Below the pieces are notes generated by a model, which saw only the letters and a program-made list of their open reading frames with translations, was not told the origin of the DNA and ran no database searches. A stretch of DNA of 8,421 nucleotides, from NCBI GenBank assembly GCA_937952085.1, contig CALFYQ010000222.1, forward strand, positions 1 to 8,421, in the 5' to 3' direction. The stretch is from an uncultured Paracoccaceae bacterium (GTDB taxonomy: Bacteria; Pseudomonadota; Alphaproteobacteria; Rhodobacterales; Rhodobacteraceae). Positions 1 through 6,599 of this stretch are shown here, one piece after another. Within the stretch, counting starts at the first letter, position 1. The number at the start of each line of letters is the position of its first letter. The position numbers were made by a program, and so were the translations under genes.

Positions 1-1880
1 TCGCCACCGTCGCCGTCTATTCGGACGCGGACGCCGCCTCCCTCCACGTCGCCAGCGCCGATGAGGCGGTGCGGATCGGGCCTGCCCCCGTCTCCGAAAG
101 CTATCTTCGCGCCGAGGCCATCATCGCCGCCGCGAAGGCGACCGGCGCGGAGGCGATCCATCCGGGCTTCGGGTTCCTCTCCGAGAACCCGGATTTTGTC
201 GAGGCGGTGGAGGCGGCCGGCCTCGTCTTCATCGGCCCCTCCGCCTCGGCGATCCGCGCCATGGGCCTCAAGGACGCGGCGAAGCGGCTGATGGAGGAGG
301 CGGGCGTCCCCGTCGTCCCCGGCTATCACGGCGCGCGGCAGGAGCCGGATTTCCTCGCCGGCGAGGCCGAGGCCATCGGCTACCCCGTCCTCATCAAGGC
401 CCGCGCCGGCGGCGGCGGCAAGGGCATGCGCCGCGTGGACCGGGCGGAGGACTTCGCCGCCGCGCTCGCCTCCGCCTCCTCCGAGGGCAAGGCCAGCTTC
501 GGCGACGGCGCCGTCCTCATCGAGAAATACGTCTCCGCCCCGCGCCACGTCGAGGTGCAGGTCTTCGGCGACGGCCAGGACGCGATCCACCTCTTCGAGC
601 GGGATTGCTCGCTCCAGCGCCGCCACCAGAAGGTAATCGAGGAGGCTCCGGCGCCTGGAATGACGGAGGAGGTCCGCGCCGCGATGGGCGCCGCCGCCGT
701 CCGCGCGGCGAAGGCCATCGGCTATTCCGGCGCCGGCACCATCGAGTTCATCGTGGACGGCTCGAAAGGCCTCCGCCCCGACGGGTTCTGGTTCATGGAG
801 ATGAACACCCGCCTCCAGGTCGAGCACCCCGTCACCGAGGAGATCACCGGCGTCGATCTCGTCGAATGGCAGCTCCGCGTCGCCGCCGGCGAGCGCCTGC
901 CGATGCGGCAGGAGGATCTGAAGATCAAGGGCTGGGCCTTCGAGGCGCGGCTCTACGCCGAGGACGCCGCGAGGGGCTTCCTCCCCGCCACCGGCCGGCT
1001 CGACCACCTGAAGTTCCCGGAGGGCGCCCGGATCGAGACCGGCGTTCGCCCCGGCGACGAGATCACGCCCTTCTATGACCCGATGATCGCCAAGATCGTC
1101 ACGCGCGGGAAGGACCGGGCCGAAGCCCTCTCCCGCCTCCGCGCCGCGCTGGAGGCGACCGAGGTGGCGGGCTCCGTCACCAACGTCGCCTTCCTCGCCC
1201 GGCTCGCCGCCCATCCCGGTTTCGCGAAAGGCGAGGTCGACACCGGACTGATCGAGCGCGACGCGGCGGCGCTCACCGCCCCGCCGCCCTGCCCGCCCGC
1301 CGCCCGCGCCCTCGCCGCCCTCGCCGCGCTCGGCCTCCCCGCCGCCGGCGGCCCGGACTGGGACCGGCGGGACGGCTTTCGCATCTGGGGCCCGGCCCGC
1401 GCCCTCGCCCGCTTCGGCGACGAGGCCGCCGAAGTGGAGATCGACGGAGATCGCGTCTCCGTCCGCCTTGAGGAGACGACCGTCTCCCTCCTCGTCCGCC
1501 GCGAGGGCGATGCGCTCCGCGTCGATGACGGCGCCCGCGTCTTCTCCGCCCGCGCCCTCCGCCGCCCCGGCAAGGCGACGATCTTCCTCGACGGCGCGGC
1601 GCATGAGTTCGCCCTGCCCGACCCGCTCGCGGTCGGCGGCGATGCGGGCGGCGGCGGCGACATGGTGCTCTCGCCGATGCCCGGTCTCGTGAAGGCGGTC
1701 CACGCCCAGCCGGGCGCGAAGGTGGAGAAGGGCGCGCCGCTCTGCGTCCTCGAAGCGATGAAGATGGAGCACACGCTGAAGGCCCCGCGCGACGGCGTGA
1801 TCGAGAAGGTCGGCGCCGAGGCGGGCGACCAAGTCGAAGAAGGCGCCGTCCTCGTCACGCTGGAGCCGATCGATGGCTGA
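1..1880 (+). CDS. mccA: Methylcrotonyl-CoA carboxylase, biotin-carboxylase/biotin-carrier (alpha) subunit, 5' partial
   Basis: Cytoplasmic biotin-dependent carboxylase subunit; with a separate beta subunit it converts 3-methylcrotonyl-CoA to 3-methylglutaconyl-CoA in leucine breakdown. The frame is open from base 3 (ATVAVYSDADAA...) with no real start, so about 25 N-terminal residues lie off the left edge; the GTG at 69 is internal. Seen in order: ATP-grasp glycine-rich loop KARAGGGGKGM (396-428), the ERDCSLQRRHQK segment (about 598-633), the metal/catalytic stretch EMNTRLQVEHPVTE (798-839; E at 798, N at 804, R at 810, E at 822 match E. coli biotin carboxylase E288, N290, R292, E296), a low-complexity Ala/Pro linker (about 1275-1350), and a C-terminal biotinyl domain with AMKMEHTLKAP, biotinylated Lys codon 1761-1763. 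The AMKMEH form and the adjacent HMG-CoA lyase favour methylcrotonyl- over propionyl- or acetyl-CoA carboxylase. Estimated full length about 650 residues, normal for the family. Confidence 0.93.
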   Translation, partial: ATVAVYSDADAASLHVASADEAVRIGPAPVSESYLRAEAIIAAAKATGAEAIHPGFGFLSENPDFVEAVEAAGLVFIGPSASAIRAMGLKDAAKRLMEEAGVPVVPGYHGARQEPDFLAGEAEAIGYPVLIKARAGGGGKGMRRVDRAEDFAAALASASSEGKASFGDGAVLIEKYVSAPRHVEVQVFGDGQDAIHLFERDCSLQRRHQKVIEEAPAPGMTEEVRAAMGAAAVRAAKAIGYSGAGTIEFIVDGSKGLRPDGFWFMEMNTRLQVEHPVTEEITGVDLVEWQLRVAAGERLPMRQEDLKIKGWAFEARLYAEDAARGFLPATGRLDHLKFPEGARIETGVRPGDEITPFYDPMIAKIVTRGKDRAEALSRLRAALEATEVAGSVTNVAFLARLAAHPGFAKGEVDTGLIERDAAALTAPPPCPPAARALAALAALGLPAAGGPDWDRRDGFRIWGPARALARFGDEAAEVEIDGDRVSVRLEETTVSLLVRREGDALRVDDGARVFSARALRRPGKATIFLDGAAHEFALPDPLAVGGDAGGGGDMVLSPMPGLVKAVHAQPGAKVEKGAPLCVLEAMKMEHTLKAPRDGVIEKVGAEAGDQVEEGAVLVTLEPIDG

Positions 1881-2727
1881 GCGCGCGCTTCTCTTCGAGA
1901 TGGGCCCGCGCGACGGGCTCCAGAACGAGGCTAGGCCGATCGCCACCGCGGACAAGATCCGCCTCGTCGACCTCCTCTCCGCCGCCGGCTTCGCCAAGAT
2001 CGAGACGGCGAGCTTCGTCTCCCCGAAATGGGTGCCGCAGATGGCCGACGGGGCCGAGGTGCTGGCCGGCATCCATCGCCGCCCCGGCGCCCGCTACACC
2101 GCGCTGACGCCGAACCTGAAGGGATACGAGCGGGCGAAGGCCGCGAAGGTGGACGAGATCGCCATCTTCGGCTCCGCCTCCGAAGGCTTCTCCCGCGCCA
2201 ATCTCAACGCCTCGCGGGAGGAGGCGCTCGCAATGTTCCGCCCCGTCGCCGAGGCGGCGGCGGCGGACGGAATGCCGATGCGCGGCTATGTCTCCTGCGT
2301 CACCGACTGCCCGTTCGACGGGCCGACCCCGCCCGAGGCCGTCGCCGAGGCCGTCACCGCCCTCCTGACCATGGGCGCCTATGAGGTCTCGCTCGGCGAC
2401 ACGATCGGCCGCGGCGTGCCGGAGCGCGTCGCCGCCATGCTAGACGCCTGCCTGAAGGTCGCGCCCGCCGCAAAGCTCGCCGGCCATTTCCACGATACCG
2501 GCGGCCGGGCGCTCGAGAACATCGAGGTCGCGCTGGAGAAGGGCCTTCGCACCTTCGACGCCGCGGCGGGCGGCCTCGGCGGCTGCCCCTATGCCCCCGG
2601 CGCGGCCGGGAACGTCGCCACCGAGGCGGTCGTCTCGCTCCTCGAGGCGAAGGGGTTCGAGACCGGGATCGACGCGGCGAAACTCGCCGAGGCCGCCACC
2701 TTCGCCCGTTCGCTCCGGAGCGCCTGA
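1873..2727 (+). CDS. mvaB: Hydroxymethylglutaryl-CoA lyase
   Basis: Cytoplasmic TIM-barrel lyase that splits HMG-CoA into acetyl-CoA and acetoacetate, the last step of leucine degradation. 284 residues, usual for bacterial enzymes. Visible motifs: MGPRDGLQNE (residues 10-19; R13 and D14 match human R41/D42), IETASFVSPKWVPQM (E44 matches E72), SLGDTIGRG, GHFHDT (metal ligands H205 and H207 match H233/H235), and GGLGGCPYAPGAAGN with catalytic C238 and N247 (human C266/N275). All spacings agree with the human enzyme. The flexible-loop signature reads AAAGGLGGCPY rather than the classical SVAGLGGCPY. The ATG at 1873 overlaps the mccA stop by 8 bases and has GGAG (1862-1865) 7 bases upstream, so translation is probably coupled to mccA. 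The last 139 bases are also read on the other strand by the DUF2061 frame. Confidence 0.95.
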   Translation: MAERALLFEMGPRDGLQNEARPIATADKIRLVDLLSAAGFAKIETASFVSPKWVPQMADGAEVLAGIHRRPGARYTALTPNLKGYERAKAAKVDEIAIFGSASEGFSRANLNASREEALAMFRPVAEAAAADGMPMRGYVSCVTDCPFDGPTPPEAVAEAVTALLTMGAYEVSLGDTIGRGVPERVAAMLDACLKVAPAAKLAGHFHDTGGRALENIEVALEKGLRTFDAAAGGLGGCPYAPGAAGNVATEAVVSLLEAKGFETGIDAAKLAEAATFARSLRSA

Positions 2728-2933
2728 CGGCCCCAGCCGACCCGCGCCCAGGCGCGCTCATGGAGGAAGTAGGAGACGAAGCCGAGAGCGGCGCCGAGCC
2801 CCGCCACCACGCTGCCTTCCGTCCACGACCCCGTCACCGCCCAGGTGAGCGCCGTCATCGCCACGAAACCCGTCGCCTGCCAGCTCAAGGACTTGGCGAA
2901 GGTGCGGGCGCGGCTTTCGGCGATCTCGGTCAT
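2589..2933 (-). CDS. DUF2061 small inner-membrane protein with antisense C-terminal tail
   Basis: Recognised as DUF2061 from the pattern ESRARTFAKSLSWQATG (residues 6-22), a hydrophobic, glycine-rich middle (about 19-56) that could form two membrane helices, and the closing HERAWARVGWG (58-68). The family's function is unknown; it is predicted to be a membrane protein. The ATG at 2931-2933 has a strong Shine-Dalgarno AGGAG (2940-2944), six bases away, supporting the start. Family members known to me end close to the HER.W motif at about 70-80 residues; this frame has no stop there and continues to TAG at 2589-2591, giving 114 residues. The roughly 45 extra residues (Ser/Ala/Arg-rich) are antisense to the mvaB 3' end and look like a by-product of that coding sequence. 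The N-terminal 68 residues are convincing; the true C-terminus is uncertain (lost stop, frameshift or genuine overlap). Divergent from the regulator at 3037. Confidence 0.75.
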   Translation of the reverse strand: MTEIAESRARTFAKSLSWQATGFVAMTALTWAVTGSWTEGSVVAGLGAALGFVSYFLHERAWARVGWGRQALRSERAKVAASASFAASIPVSNPFASRSETTASVATFPAAPGA

Positions 2934-2947
2934 GTCGGGCTCCTCTC

Positions 2948-2998
2948 AGGTTCGCGCCGAAGCTAGGCGGCCGGACGGACGAAGGGCATTCGGAACCT
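2948..2998. repeat. Wide 6-bp inverted repeat in the divergent intergenic region
   Basis: AGGTTC at 2948-2953 and GAACCT at 2993-2998 are perfect inverted arms 39 bases apart, lying between the DUF2061 ribosome binding site and the putative regulator promoter. It could be a split operator, but six matching bases at this spacing may well be chance. No nearer palindrome of operator quality was found in this 103-base gap. Confidence 0.2.
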
Positions 2999-2999
2999 T

Positions 3000-3028
3000 C
3001 TGTCACTTTCCTCGCGGAGCGTGATATT
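3000..3028 (+). promoter_or_regulatory. Putative sigma-70-type promoter for the XRE regulator
   Basis: CTGTCA (3000-3005; 4 of 6 to TTGACA) is separated by 17 bases from GATATT (3023-3028; 4 of 6 to TATAAT), in an unusually A/T-rich spot for this window. Transcription would begin at about 3035, one or two bases before the ATG at 3037, so the mRNA may be leaderless. An overlapping choice, TATTAA at 3025-3030, would put the start at the ATG itself. This is by eye, without a weight matrix. Confidence 0.4.
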
Positions 3029-3036
3029 AAGGGACG

Positions 3037-3900
3037 ATGTTTCAGAAACTCGACAAGCGCGACCGCGCCGCGCTCTTCCGCGCGCGGCTCGAAGAGGCGA
3101 TGGCGCGGCAGGGCGCGAACCGCAGCGCCCTCGCCCGCGCGGTCGGCGTCAACCGCTCCACCATCGCGCAGATCCTCGGCGACGAGGGGCCGCGCCTGCC
3201 GAACGCCCATCTCGCCGCCGATTGCGCCGCCGCGCTCGGCGTGAGCGCGGACTGGCTCCTCGGCCTCGCGGACCGGCCGGAGCGCGCCGGCGATCTCGTC
3301 GAGGCGGCCGTCAGCCTCTCAGACGCCGAGCGGGCGCTGGTGGACGACCGCATCCTCGCCTGGCACCGGGAGGCCCGCGGCTACAAGATCCGCCATGTCC
3401 CCGCCACGCTGCCCGACGTGCTGAAGACCGACGAGGTCCTCTCCTGGGAATACGAACGGCATCTCGGCAAGACGCCGGCGCAGGCCCGCGCCGCGATGGA
3501 CGAGCGGCGCGCCTGGCTCCGCGAGCAGCTTTCCGACTACGAGATCGCCATGCCCATCGGCGAGCTTCGCGCCTTCGCCGCCGCCGCCGGCTATTACGAG
3601 GGGATGCCGCCCGCCCTCCGCGCGCCGCAGCTCAGATCGCTCGCCGATCAGGCGCGGGCGGGCTTCCCCTCGCTCCGCCTCCATCTCTTCGACGCGCGCC
3701 GCGTCTTCAGCGCGCCCGTCACCGTCTTCGGCCCACTCCTCTCGGTCATCTATGTCGGCCGGTTCTATCTCGCCTTCCGCTCGGCGGAGCGGGTGCGCGC
3801 GATGACGCTGCATTTCGACGGGCTGGTGCGGGAGGCGGCGGTGGACGCCCGCGAGGCCGCCGACTGGATCGACGGCCTCGCCGCCCGGATCGGGGATTGA
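3037..3900 (+). CDS. XRE-family transcriptional regulator with DUF5753-like C-terminal domain
   Basis: 287 residues. Residues 13-77 form a Cro/C1-type helix-turn-helix: SALARAVGVNRSTIAQILGD (30-49) includes the turn and recognition helix, and HLAADCAAALGVSADWLLGL (58-77) is the usual closing helix, so it should bind DNA. The rest (about 105-285) resembles by pattern the DUF5753 domain of actinobacterial XRE proteins: a VPATLPDVLKTDEVLSWEY stretch like their VPGLLQTEDYA motif, a MDERRAWLREQ helix, an RSLADQARAGFPSLRLHLF strand-helix, and a VRAMTLHFDGLVREA ending. Aromatic-rich strands (about 223-250, including VFGPLLSVIYVGRFYLAF) suggest a folded sensor domain, not membrane anchoring. The ligand is unknown. 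It sits between mvaB and the crotonase gene, 46 bases upstream of the latter, so control of leucine catabolism or of the divergent DUF2061 gene is a reasonable inference only. AAGGGA directly before the ATG is too close to be a good Shine-Dalgarno. Confidence 0.82.
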   Translation: MFQKLDKRDRAALFRARLEEAMARQGANRSALARAVGVNRSTIAQILGDEGPRLPNAHLAADCAAALGVSADWLLGLADRPERAGDLVEAAVSLSDAERALVDDRILAWHREARGYKIRHVPATLPDVLKTDEVLSWEYERHLGKTPAQARAAMDERRAWLREQLSDYEIAMPIGELRAFAAAAGYYEGMPPALRAPQLRSLADQARAGFPSLRLHLFDARRVFSAPVTVFGPLLSVIYVGRFYLAFRSAERVRAMTLHFDGLVREAAVDAREAADWIDGLAARIGD

Positions 3901-3946
3901 CCCGCCCGGCGCCGCGGGGGCCTATGCGCCGAACCGGGAGGACAAC

Positions 3947-4732
3947 ATGAGCTTCGAGACCATCCGCCTCGCGACCGACGCGCGCGGCGTCGCCACGCTG
4001 ACCCTGGCGCGCCCGGAAAAGCACAACGCGCTATCGGCGAAGATGATCGCGGAGCTTTCCGAGGCCGCCGCCGCCATCGCCGCCGACGCCGCGATCCGCG
4101 CGGTGATCCTCACCGGCGAGGGCGAGAGCTTCTGCGCCGGCGGCGATCTCGGCTGGATGCGAGAGCAGTTCGAGGCGAGCCGGGAGCAGCGGATGGCCGA
4201 GGCGCGGAAGCTCGCCGCCATGCTCGGCGCGCTCAACGCCCTGCCGCAGCCGCTGATCGGCCGGGTCAACGGGCCGGCCTATGGCGGCGGCATGGGCATG
4301 ATGTCGGTCTGCGACGTGACCGTGTGCGCCGATCACGGCCGGTTCGGCTTCACCGAGACGCGGCTCGGGCTGATCCCGGCGACGATCTCCCCTTACGTGA
4401 TCGCGCGGATGGGCGAGGGCATGGCGCGGCGGGTCTTCATGTCCTCCCGCCTCTTCGGCGCGGCGGAGGCGGAGCGGCTCGGCCTCGCCGCCAGGGTCGT
4501 CCCCGCGGCGGAGCTCGACGCGGCGGTGGAGGCGGAGGTCGCACCCTATCTCGTCGTCGCGCCCGGCGCCGTCGCCCGCTCCAAGCGCCTCGCCCGGATG
4601 CTCGGCCCGAAGCTCGACCCCGAGACGGTCGAGGCCACCATCGCCGCCCTCGCCGACGCCTGGGAGAGCCCGGAATCGCATGAGGGCGTCGCCGCCTTCT
4701 TCGAGAAGCGGAAACCGAACTGGCGGGCCTAG
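3947..4732 (+). CDS. liuC: Methylglutaconyl-CoA hydratase (enoyl-CoA hydratase/isomerase family)
   Basis: Crotonase-fold enzyme, 261 residues, expected to hydrate 3-methylglutaconyl-CoA to HMG-CoA, the step between the carboxylase and the lyase encoded upstream. Seen: ARPEKHNALS (21-30), the CoA/oxyanion loop FCAGGDLGWM (62-71), NGPAYGGGMGMMSVCDV (108-124) and FGFTETRLGLIPATISPYV (133-151). The ETRLGL..A.ISPYV form is typical of the bacterial LiuC-type group. E137 corresponds to rat mitochondrial hydratase E164, but the position of E144 is Gly117, so only one of the two classical catalytic acids is present. The ATG at 3947 is supported by GGGAGGA (3936-3942), four bases upstream. It follows the XRE gene by 46 bases and may be co-transcribed with it. 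The TAG stop shares CTAG with the convergent mobA. Assignment to this substrate rests on context plus motif style; another short-chain enoyl-CoA hydratase role is possible. Confidence 0.85.
   Translation: MSFETIRLATDARGVATLTLARPEKHNALSAKMIAELSEAAAAIAADAAIRAVILTGEGESFCAGGDLGWMREQFEASREQRMAEARKLAAMLGALNALPQPLIGRVNGPAYGGGMGMMSVCDVTVCADHGRFGFTETRLGLIPATISPYVIARMGEGMARRVFMSSRLFGAAEAERLGLAARVVPAAELDAAVEAEVAPYLVVAPGAVARSKRLARMLGPKLDPETVEATIAALADAWESPESHEGVAAFFEKRKPNWRA
4729..4732. other. Convergent stop codons sharing one CTAG
   Basis: The palindrome CTAG gives TAG to liuC on the plus strand (4730-4732) and TAG to mobA on the minus strand (4731-4729). The genes therefore overlap tail to tail by four bases, and no U-tract terminator lies between or just beyond them; each transcript must run into the antisense of the other unless a Rho-type mechanism ends it. 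Confidence 0.95.
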
Positions 4733-6597
4733 CCGACCGCCGGCGCCAGCATCACGCCCTCGAAGAAGGCCGCCAGCGCCGCGTGCGCGTCGAGCGGCAG
4801 GACATGCGACACATACTGGTCCGGCCGGACCACGACGAGGCAGCCCGCCGCCCGGTCGACACCGCGCATCTCGAAAATGTCCCGCCCGGGCGACGGGTCC
4901 CGGCAGAACGCCTTTTCGTAGTCGATCAGCCCGAACCGGCCCTTCCGGGGCCGGAGAAGCGGGTGCTGCGCGGTGATCTCGGCCTCCCGGAACCCGGCCT
5001 GCAGCACGGCGCGGAGGTCGAGCGCCGCATCCGGGGCCGCGCCCGGCGGCGTGAAGCGGCGGAGCGGCGACGCGGCGCCATGCGCGAGGAAATCGCAGAG
5101 CCCGGCGAGCCGATCGCCCGCGTCGTCGGCGAAGGCGTAGAGCCGCCAGCGCCCATCCGCCTCCGCCACATGGCCAAGCTGCATCGGCTTCGCGTCGGCC
5201 AGCCGGATCACCGGCGCGGAGTGAAAGCGCATCCCGATGGGAAAGCCGGGGGCGAGCGTCTGCCAGTCGCCCGGCCCGGTCAGCGCCGACGGCGCGTAGC
5301 GGACCGAGAGCCCGGCGGTGTAGCGGCCGTGCTCGATGAAATAGCGCTGGAACATCGGCGCATCGCCGCCCTCGGCGGAGCGCTCCGCGATGATCCGCGC
5401 CCATTCCTGGTCGAACTCGATCAGCGCCTTCGCCACCCCTTGCCGCTCCGCGGAATAGCTTTCGAGGAGCGCCGGCGCCGCCCTGCCGCCGAGCACGGCG
5501 GCGAGCTTCCAGCCGAGGTTGAACCCATCCCCCATCGAGACGTTCATCCCCTGCCCCGCCTTGGGGCTGTGGGTATGGCAGGCGTCGCCGGCGATGAAGA
5601 CGCGGGGCGGCCGGGCGCCGCCATCATCGAACCGGTCGGCCAGGCGCTGGCCGATCTCGTAGACCGACCACCAGGCGACGTCCTTCACCACCAGCGTGTA
5701 GGGCGAGAGGATGCGCCGCGCCGCCTCGATCAGGCGCTCCACGCCGATGTTCCGGGCACCGACCCTCTCGTTCGCGCCAAGGCTTTCCATTTCGACATAG
5801 AGGCGGACGAGATATCCGCCCTCCCGCGGGATGATCAGCACCGTCCCGGCGCTGTCGGACTGGATCAGCGCCTTTCGCCGGATGTCGGGGAAATCGGTGA
5901 CGGCGAGGACATCCATCACCCCCCAGGCCTTGTTCGCGGAATCGCCCGTCAGCTTCAGGCCGATCGCCCCGCGCACCGCGCTCCGCGCCCCGTCGCAGCC
6001 GACGACGTAGCGCGAGCGGATCGTCTCGGTTTCGCCCTCCCTACCGGGCTCCAGCCGTTCGAGCGTGGCCGTCAGCGGAAACTCGGCCGCATCGTCGCGC
6101 GTCAGGGAGACGAGCCGGCGGGCATAGTCGGGCTTCAGCCGGCTCGGCGAATTCTCCATGAAGGCGAGGTACATGTCATGCACCCGCGCCTGGTTGAGGA
6201 TGACATGCGGCAACTCCGAGAGGCCGTCCTCGACATCCTGGATGCTGCCGGTGCGGATGATCTCTTTCGGCCGCGCCGGGTCCGGCTTCCAGAAGGCGGT
6301 CTCGTTGACCCAATAGGCCTCCCGCATCACCCGGCCGGCGAAGCCGAACGCCTGGAACATCTCCATCGAGCGGCAGGAGACGCCATCCGCCTGGCCCTTC
6401 TCCATCGGGCCGGGCTTCTGCTCCACGATCCGCGTGCGGATCTCCGGGAAGGCCGAAAGCTGCGCGGCGAGGGTGAGGCCCGCCGGCCCGCAGCCGACGA
6501 CGAGCACGTCCACCGCTTCCGCCGGCCCTGCATCCGCGCGCGCGACCGGGCGGCGATCCGGGTCGCCGGGGCGGAATCCGTCGAGATGAAACTGCAT
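4729..6597 (-). CDS. mobA: 3-Hydroxybenzoate 4-monooxygenase (FAD, NADPH-dependent)
   Basis: Flavoprotein hydroxylase of the phenol-hydroxylase type; it converts 3-hydroxybenzoate, O2 and NADPH to protocatechuate in the cytoplasm. As I remember Comamonas MobA (about 639 residues), similarity runs from the N-terminal MQFHLDGFRPG to the C-terminal VVVRPDQYVSHVLPL. Domains: FAD-binding VVGCGPAGL (33-41, GxGxxG), substrate-side GQADG (68-72; D71 matches the catalytic base of phenol hydroxylase), DG motif VVGCDGARS (198-206), GD motif FIAGDACHTHSPKAGQGMN (334-352), and a C-terminal thioredoxin-like domain (about 450-615). Start chosen at ATG 6595-6597 because MobA begins MQFHL and GGAGG lies five bases upstream; a GTG at 6627 would add ten residues without family support. 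622 residues, intact. It lies 57 bases downstream of the glycosidase-like gene, with a hairpin covering its ribosome binding site. No protocatechuate ring-cleavage gene is in the window. Confidence 0.92.
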   Translation of the reverse strand: MQFHLDGFRPGDPDRRPVARADAGPAEAVDVLVVGCGPAGLTLAAQLSAFPEIRTRIVEQKPGPMEKGQADGVSCRSMEMFQAFGFAGRVMREAYWVNETAFWKPDPARPKEIIRTGSIQDVEDGLSELPHVILNQARVHDMYLAFMENSPSRLKPDYARRLVSLTRDDAAEFPLTATLERLEPGREGETETIRSRYVVGCDGARSAVRGAIGLKLTGDSANKAWGVMDVLAVTDFPDIRRKALIQSDSAGTVLIIPREGGYLVRLYVEMESLGANERVGARNIGVERLIEAARRILSPYTLVVKDVAWWSVYEIGQRLADRFDDGGARPPRVFIAGDACHTHSPKAGQGMNVSMGDGFNLGWKLAAVLGGRAAPALLESYSAERQGVAKALIEFDQEWARIIAERSAEGGDAPMFQRYFIEHGRYTAGLSVRYAPSALTGPGDWQTLAPGFPIGMRFHSAPVIRLADAKPMQLGHVAEADGRWRLYAFADDAGDRLAGLCDFLAHGAASPLRRFTPPGAAPDAALDLRAVLQAGFREAEITAQHPLLRPRKGRFGLIDYEKAFCRDPSPGRDIFEMRGVDRAAGCLVVVRPDQYVSHVLPLDAHAALAAFFEGVMLAPAVG

Positions 6598-6599
6598 CC

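Noticed and set aside
1275..1350. Ala/Pro-rich stretch in mccA considered as a frameshift scar
   Set aside because: The frame stays open and the downstream region and biotinyl domain are intact; such low-complexity linkers are common in high-GC carboxylase subunits.
3901..3918. GC-rich stem (CCCGC with GCGGG, 8-base loop) right after the XRE stop, considered as a terminator
   Set aside because: Only five pairs, no following U-tract, and the hydratase gene begins 29 bases later on the same strand.
3021..3950. 309-codon plus-strand frame overlapping the XRE gene
   Set aside because: The product is a low-complexity Arg/Ala/Pro chain; the frame starting at 3037 encodes a clear helix-turn-helix protein, so this is an out-of-frame shadow.
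4031..5404. 457-codon minus-strand frame spanning the end of mobA and the antisense of liuC
   Set aside because: It lies out of frame with mobA, has shadow-like composition and crosses two well-supported genes.
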